From a bacterium (GTDB taxonomy: Bacteria; Patescibacteriota; Minisyncoccia; UBA6257; Brennerbacteraceae), in contig DAIDAW010000023.1 in assembly GCA_027310425.1 (NCBI GenBank), forward strand, positions 1 through 8,266: a stretch of 8,266 nt of DNA, in the 5' to 3' direction. Every line of letters starts with the position of its first letter. Within the stretch, counting starts at the first letter, position 1. Positions 5,692 to 8,266 of this stretch are shown here, in pieces. A program made the translations under genes and the position numbers. Under the pieces are notes generated by a model. It was not told the origin of the DNA, ran no database searches, and was given only the letters and a program-made list of their open reading frames with translations.

Positions 5692-6246
5692 TTACGAATG
5701 AATATGCGATTGGAGATGTTTGAGCGCGCGGTGCACGGCGACGGCGATTGCTCCCGTTGACTTGCCCAGTATCTGCGCGATTTCCTCGATTTCGAACTCT
5801 TCAACAAAACGCATCAGAAGAAGAGAACGCTCTTTTTCGGAAAGCAATGCAAGTTTTTCATACACGCCCTGCGCCTGGTCCTTCGCAAGCGTCGCCTCTT
5901 CAAATCGCTCATGGTACGCAGGCTCATTGCCGCTTTCTTCAATGCTTTCATCGATGCTCGCGACATTCTTGTTCGCGCGCGACCAGTCGATAATTGCATT
6001 ATCCGCGGTCCGGTATAAAAACGATTTGACGTTTGTAATGGAGTTGCCTTTCTTCACATATTCCCAGGTTTTGAAAAATACCTGAGAAGAAAGATCGTTT
6101 GCCTCCTCGCGCAGCCTGATCCGCATAAAGATATGGGACCAAATTTTCACCGCATACGCGTCATACAATGCGCCAAATCCCGCTGCCGAATGCAGATCGT
6201 ATGAAAATTCAGCTTCTGAACGCTTTTTCGAATGATCTCCTTTCAT
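5692..6246 (-). CDS. RNA polymerase sigma-70 family (ECF-type) sigma factor
   Basis: A 184-residue two-domain sigma factor. Region 2 spans about residues 24-92 (FGALYDAYAVKIWSHIF, then EANDLSSQVFFKTWEYV, then FLYRTADNAIIDWSR, the core- and -10-binding parts). Region 4 spans about 128-180, with a helix-turn-helix at EEIAQILGKSTGAIAVAVHRALKHL that should read the -35 element. The acidic linker between them (100-127) is typical, and there is no region 1 or 3. I chose the ATG at 6246; there is no Shine-Dalgarno sequence before it, but AAAGGAG occurs within codons 2-4. The DUF5667 membrane protein starts 3 bases after the stop, followed by the lipase and rsmI, so this gene heads a four-gene cluster. 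It probably directs an alternative regulon controlled by its membrane partner (inference). Confidence 0.9.
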   Translation of the reverse strand: MKGDHSKKRSEAEFSYDLHSAAGFGALYDAYAVKIWSHIFMRIRLREEANDLSSQVFFKTWEYVKKGNSITNVKSFLYRTADNAIIDWSRANKNVASIDESIEESGNEPAYHERFEEATLAKDQAQGVYEKLALLSEKERSLLLMRFVEEFEIEEIAQILGKSTGAIAVAVHRALKHLQSHIHS

Positions 6247-6318
6247 ACATACAGACGATTTAGAGAGGTTTTGCTTACATTTTTCTTTAAAATCAAGCGA
6301 AACCCTGCTGAAAGGATA

Positions 6319-7038
6319 TCATGAAAAGCGCAGGAATTTAGTCCATTTTTCGTACAGTTTCGCAGTCGCTTTTACGTCTTCCATGCAGTATTTCGCGATT
6401 TCACTGCCCTTTCCTGCGTAAAAATACTCAGTCACTTTATCTCCGGTCAACTCGCCTTCCTTGGGAGATCCAATTCCGAACGCGCGCGCCCAGAAATGCA
6501 ACCCCAGGCCGCCCCAGCGCGCGTTGTAAAACGCAAATTGGTCGAAAAGATCAACATGCTTGAGATTTGCCGGCTGCAAATTCAGATACCGGTTCACCAT
6601 GATATTTTTCGTCGGACGGATTCCCTGCACGGCGGAACGCAGCATAATCATCGGCACATCGAACGTATTGCCGTTGAACGTGATGAATTCTTCGTAGCGC
6701 GCCGCGTCATCCCAGAAATGCGCCAGCACGTCGCGTTCCGAAGCGCACGGCACGTACTGCACGGAACCGTCCGCAAACGCCTGGGCTTCCTTGCCTTGGT
6801 AATACGCAACGCCCTTGTCGGTATCTGGATTGAGCATGCCGATGCACACGATCTGCGCTGTTTCCGGGTAGAATGACAAGCGCTGCTTGGCAAGCTCCAA
6901 ATCTTCTTCGCCTTTTGCCGCGCGCTTGAAACGCGTTTCCAATAACTCCTTGGAAACCGCATCAAGATTTTCGAATTTCTCGCCAGCGGTTTCGACGTCG
7001 AACACGAGTTTGTTCAAATTATTCTGATATGAAGCCAT
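6319..7038 (-). CDS. DEDDy 3'-5' exonuclease, PolB-exonuclease-like
   Basis: A 239-residue protein with the three exonuclease motifs of the DEDDy class: FDVET at residues 12-16 (Asp14, Glu16), FNGNTFDVP at 121-129 (Asp127), and YCMED at 217-221 (Tyr217, Asp221). HVDLFDQF at 161-168 and the overall length match the stand-alone family of predicted exonucleases related to the proofreading domain of family B DNA polymerases. It should hydrolyse DNA from the 3' end with two metal ions in the cytoplasm. I chose the ATG at 7038 (MASYQNN) because motif I follows at the usual distance; an in-frame ATG at 7116 would extend into the upstream gene. There is no Shine-Dalgarno sequence. It starts 29 bases after the PD-(D/E)XK nuclease gene and ends 72 bases before the sigma-factor gene, so the two nucleases are probably one operon. 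Confidence 0.88.
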   Translation of the reverse strand: MASYQNNLNKLVFDVETAGEKFENLDAVSKELLETRFKRAAKGEEDLELAKQRLSFYPETAQIVCIGMLNPDTDKGVAYYQGKEAQAFADGSVQYVPCASERDVLAHFWDDAARYEEFITFNGNTFDVPMIMLRSAVQGIRPTKNIMVNRYLNLQPANLKHVDLFDQFAFYNARWGGLGLHFWARAFGIGSPKEGELTGDKVTEYFYAGKGSEIAKYCMEDVKATAKLYEKWTKFLRFS

Positions 7039-7067
7039 ATGTTTGGAAATTGTTACTTGAAAATTAG

Positions 7068-7844
7068 TTATCGGTATCCGATTTGTTTGAGCCAGTGTTC
7101 GTTTTCCCATTCCCACAGGCGTTTGGCCGCGAGAAACGCTTCATAGTCGTTCTGAAAATCCGGCAGTTCCTTGAGCTCCCATTCGCCGCGCATTTCTGAC
7201 CATTCATGGCTGCACCCGTTGTGGTTGTCGCGGATTTTCTCGTTCCCGCCCTTTGTTCTGCGCTTGGCGCCGCACCGAAGGCATACTTGCTGCTGGTCCA
7301 CGCGCAAAATCCAGCGCGCGCGCACGTCTTTGCGTTCCAAATCTTCCCACGGTTCGTCTTCCTGCAAGGCCCCCATATACGCCGAAGTTTGCAACCCGTA
7401 ATCGCGCCAGATGCCCGACGACGTCTTCACGTCCAGAATTCCGAACACGCCATTGATTTCAGTCAAAATGTCAATCGTGCCGGCAAAGCGCTGCGCCGGA
7501 CTCCAGATGCGCTTTTCAATCCCTCCTTCCAGCGGCTTGAGTTCGTGGAACTGGGAAAAATCGCGGAACGCATTGACTGCGGGCGCAACAATCGGGTCAA
7601 CATCCGGCTCCTCGCCCTTCAGAATCGCTTCAATGGCATTGTGCACCTGCGTGCCTTCGGTCGCGGATTTCGAGGTCATTTCCAAGGCTTTGGAATAATT
7701 CTCCGCCTGCGCGTAATAATAAAGCAGCGCGGGTTTTGCTTTGATGCCCACAATCGAGGTAACGCGCGGATACCACTCGCCGCCGATAATATAGCCGGAC
7801 GCATTCATAAAATCTTCCAGGGAATTGAACTTATAGGCAGGCAT
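7068..7844 (-). CDS. PD-(D/E)XK nuclease, RecB/Cas4-like, with zinc-binding insert
   Basis: A 258-residue nuclease of the RecB/Cas4-like PD-(D/E)XK branch. The N-terminal YPRVTSI (25-31) and EGTQVHNAIEAIL (63-75, His68) precede the active site: GTID at 122-125 (Asp125), LDVKT at 137-141 (Asp138, Lys140), and the QTSAY motif at 152-156 (Gln152, Tyr156). All the expected catalytic residues are present, so it should cleave DNA with Mg2+ or Mn2+. After the core, CLRC (188-191) and CSH (211-213) form a CxxC...CxH set that probably binds zinc. It is not a full Cas4 cysteine set, because no N-terminal Cys is present and no cas genes are nearby. There is no Shine-Dalgarno sequence; the leader is T-rich. 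Its partner is the 3'-5' exonuclease downstream. Comparable proteins occur in phages and in CPR genomes; the role is probably repair or recombination (inference). Confidence 0.86.
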   Translation of the reverse strand: MPAYKFNSLEDFMNASGYIIGGEWYPRVTSIVGIKAKPALLYYYAQAENYSKALEMTSKSATEGTQVHNAIEAILKGEEPDVDPIVAPAVNAFRDFSQFHELKPLEGGIEKRIWSPAQRFAGTIDILTEINGVFGILDVKTSSGIWRDYGLQTSAYMGALQEDEPWEDLERKDVRARWILRVDQQQVCLRCGAKRRTKGGNEKIRDNHNGCSHEWSEMRGEWELKELPDFQNDYEAFLAAKRLWEWENEHWLKQIGYR

Positions 7845-7854
7845 AAAAATACAA

Positions 7855-7947
7855 GAGAATAGAAAATAGAAGTTATGTTACGATCATCCTCTCATTTCTT
7901 ATTTCCAATTTCTATTCTATTTTCTAATCTCTATTTTCTATTTTCTA
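7855..7947. repeat. AT-rich inverted repeat and 10-mer repeats upstream of the nuclease operon
   Basis: Positions 7855-7871 and 7915-7931 are reverse complements at 16 of 17 positions, separated by 43 bases. The 10-mer CTATTTTCTA occurs at 7917-7926, 7931-7940 and 7938-7947, and inverted at 7860-7869; the last two direct copies overlap to give a period-7 tandem. The block lies 11 bases upstream of the nuclease ATG on the minus strand, so a transcript starting further out would fold this stem in its leader. It may be an operator, a leader hairpin or a low-complexity repeat. The rest of the 7845-8018 gap shows no gene. Confidence 0.6.
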
Positions 7948-8018
7948 ACACTACAGTATAGCGCAAAAACCAGCATTGCGCGAGCTGAAAACGCATTGAC
8001 GCCGTTCCATGCATCGAT

Positions 8019-8047
8019 TTGATTTTCAAGATATTTTATGGTATAAT
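8019..8047 (+). promoter_or_regulatory. Promoter of the secreted-protein gene
   Basis: TTGATT (8019-8024), a 17-base spacer and TATAAT (8042-8047), which is also an extended -10 (TGG before it), make the best promoter in the window. Transcription should start near 8054, leaving a leader of about 20 bases that contains the ribosome binding site at 8062-8069. Confidence 0.75.
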
Positions 8048-8061
8048 ATAAAAAGGCAGAG

Positions 8062-8069
8062 AAAGGAGG
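8062..8069 (+). promoter_or_regulatory. Consensus Shine-Dalgarno site, AAAGGAGG
   Basis: AAAGGAGG lies 4 bases before the ATG at 8074, identical in sequence and spacing to the site before 773. It fixes the start of a gene that runs off the window. Confidence 0.8.
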
Positions 8070-8073
8070 AAGA

Positions 8074-8266
8074 ATGAGCTTTTTAAAATTCCTGTTTTTT
8101 GCGCTGCTTATAGCAGCGCTATTAAGCGGAGTAAACGCAGGCGTGAAATCCGATACTGCTGCATCTCAGCAGTATCGGATCGGTGTTAAATTTTTCGTGG
8201 ATATTCCTACGTCCACGAAAACACCGGCGCCGACTCTCACGCCCGCGCCAACGCAGACACCAAAAC
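8074..8266 (+). CDS. Secreted or lipid-side Pro/Thr-rich protein, 3' end outside window
   Basis: The first 64 codons of a gene cut by the window end. Residues 1-22 form a clear Sec signal peptide: a short n-region with Lys5, a hydrophobic core at about 6-17 (FLFFALLIAALL), and a VNA site at 20-22 for cleavage before GVKS. No lipobox cysteine is seen. Residues 23-44 are a short mature segment, and from 45 onward the chain is Pro/Thr/Ala-rich (IPTSTKTPAPTLTP, then PAPTQTPK), typical of an extended linker before an exported or surface domain. The downstream domain is not visible, so the function is unknown. It has its own strong promoter and ribosome binding site. The coding DNA contains three perfect inverted repeats (8101-8119, 8148-8180, 8192-8221), which is unusual for a coding region. 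Confidence 0.75.
   Translation, partial: MSFLKFLFFALLIAALLSGVNAGVKSDTAASQQYRIGVKFFVDIPTSTKTPAPTLTPAPTQTPK
8101..8119 (+). repeat. Hairpin in coding DNA, 8-bp stem
   Basis: GCGCTGCT (8101-8108) and AGCAGCGC (8112-8119) pair perfectly around a TAT loop, within codons 10-16 of the secreted-protein gene, the signal-peptide core. Confidence 0.6.
8148..8180 (+). repeat. Hairpin in coding DNA, perfect 14-bp stem
   Basis: ATCCGATACTGCTG (8148-8161) and CAGCAGTATCGGAT (8167-8180) pair perfectly around a 5-base loop (CATCT). It covers codons 25-36, just after the predicted signal-peptide cleavage site. There is no immediate T-tract, so it is not a standard terminator. Confidence 0.85.
8192..8221 (+). 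repeat. Hairpin in coding DNA, perfect 10-bp stem
   Basis: TTTTCGTGGA (8192-8201) and TCCACGAAAA (8212-8221) pair perfectly around a 10-base loop. It covers codons 40-50, the start of the Pro/Thr-rich segment, 11 bases after the preceding hairpin. Confidence 0.75.

Noticed and set aside
6303..6335. CCTGC...GCAGG between the exonuclease and sigma-factor genes as a terminator
   Set aside because: The stem is 5 bp with a 21-base loop and a short T run; it is too weak to call.
7068..7844. Cas4 of a CRISPR-Cas system
   Set aside because: The four-cysteine iron-sulfur set of Cas4 is not complete, there is no cas1 or cas2, and no CRISPR array is visible in the window.
7206..7862. A 218-codon open frame on the plus strand opposite the PD-(D/E)XK nuclease
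   Set aside because: The nuclease on the minus strand has all catalytic motifs; the plus-strand frame has no promoter, ribosome binding site or family signature.

Overview
The window looks like chromosomal DNA of a bacterium from the Candidate Phyla Radiation (Patescibacteria, probably a Parcubacteria-type lineage). The reasons are compact housekeeping genes with few or no Shine-Dalgarno sequences, an RsmI shorter than usual, a def-fmt pair next to an unrecognised small basic gene, and a sigma-factor gene followed directly by a DUF5667 membrane-protein gene, an arrangement I associate with this group. GC content looks close to one half in coding DNA, with AT-rich gaps. The assignment rests on gene content and style only; there is no rRNA here to confirm it.

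Layout. Positions 1-130 are AT-rich, carry repeated GTATG-type words and one 11-bp inverted repeat, and show no gene. thpR (131-691, minus) and a two-helix membrane mini-protein (773-985, plus) are divergent from overlapping promoters. A strong stem-loop at 982-1020 separates the mini-protein from a plus-strand cluster: an unknown basic protein (1049-1504), peptide deformylase def (1574-2056) and methionyl-tRNA formyltransferase fmt (2063-3019). From the other side runs a minus-strand cluster, in transcription order: sigma-70 family sigma factor (6246-5692), DUF5667 membrane protein (5688-4606), patatin-like phospholipase (4593-3712) and rsmI (3680-2976). The 3' ends of fmt and rsmI overlap by 44 bp. 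Upstream on the minus strand is a nuclease pair: a PD-(D/E)XK RecB/Cas4-like nuclease with a zinc-binding insert (7844-7068), then a DEDDy 3'-5' exonuclease (7038-6319). An AT-rich intergenic stretch (7845-8041) has a 17-bp inverted repeat and four copies of a 10-mer. After it, a well-formed promoter and ribosome binding site drive a secreted Pro/Thr-rich protein (8074 onward) that runs off the window.

How the genes may work together. def and fmt carry out the two opposite steps of the formyl-methionine cycle, and rsmI acts on the ribosome decoding centre, so the centre of the window serves translation. The sigma factor and the single-pass DUF5667 protein look like a regulator and membrane partner, and the patatin-like lipase behind them suggests an envelope-related regulon (inference). 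The two nucleases probably process DNA together in repair or uptake (inference).

Most worth a second look are three perfect hairpins packed into the first 150 bases of the secreted-protein gene, the nuclease pair, the sigma/DUF5667/lipase cluster, and an RsmI that has lost a family signature motif. I found no CRISPR array, transposase, tRNA or rRNA.
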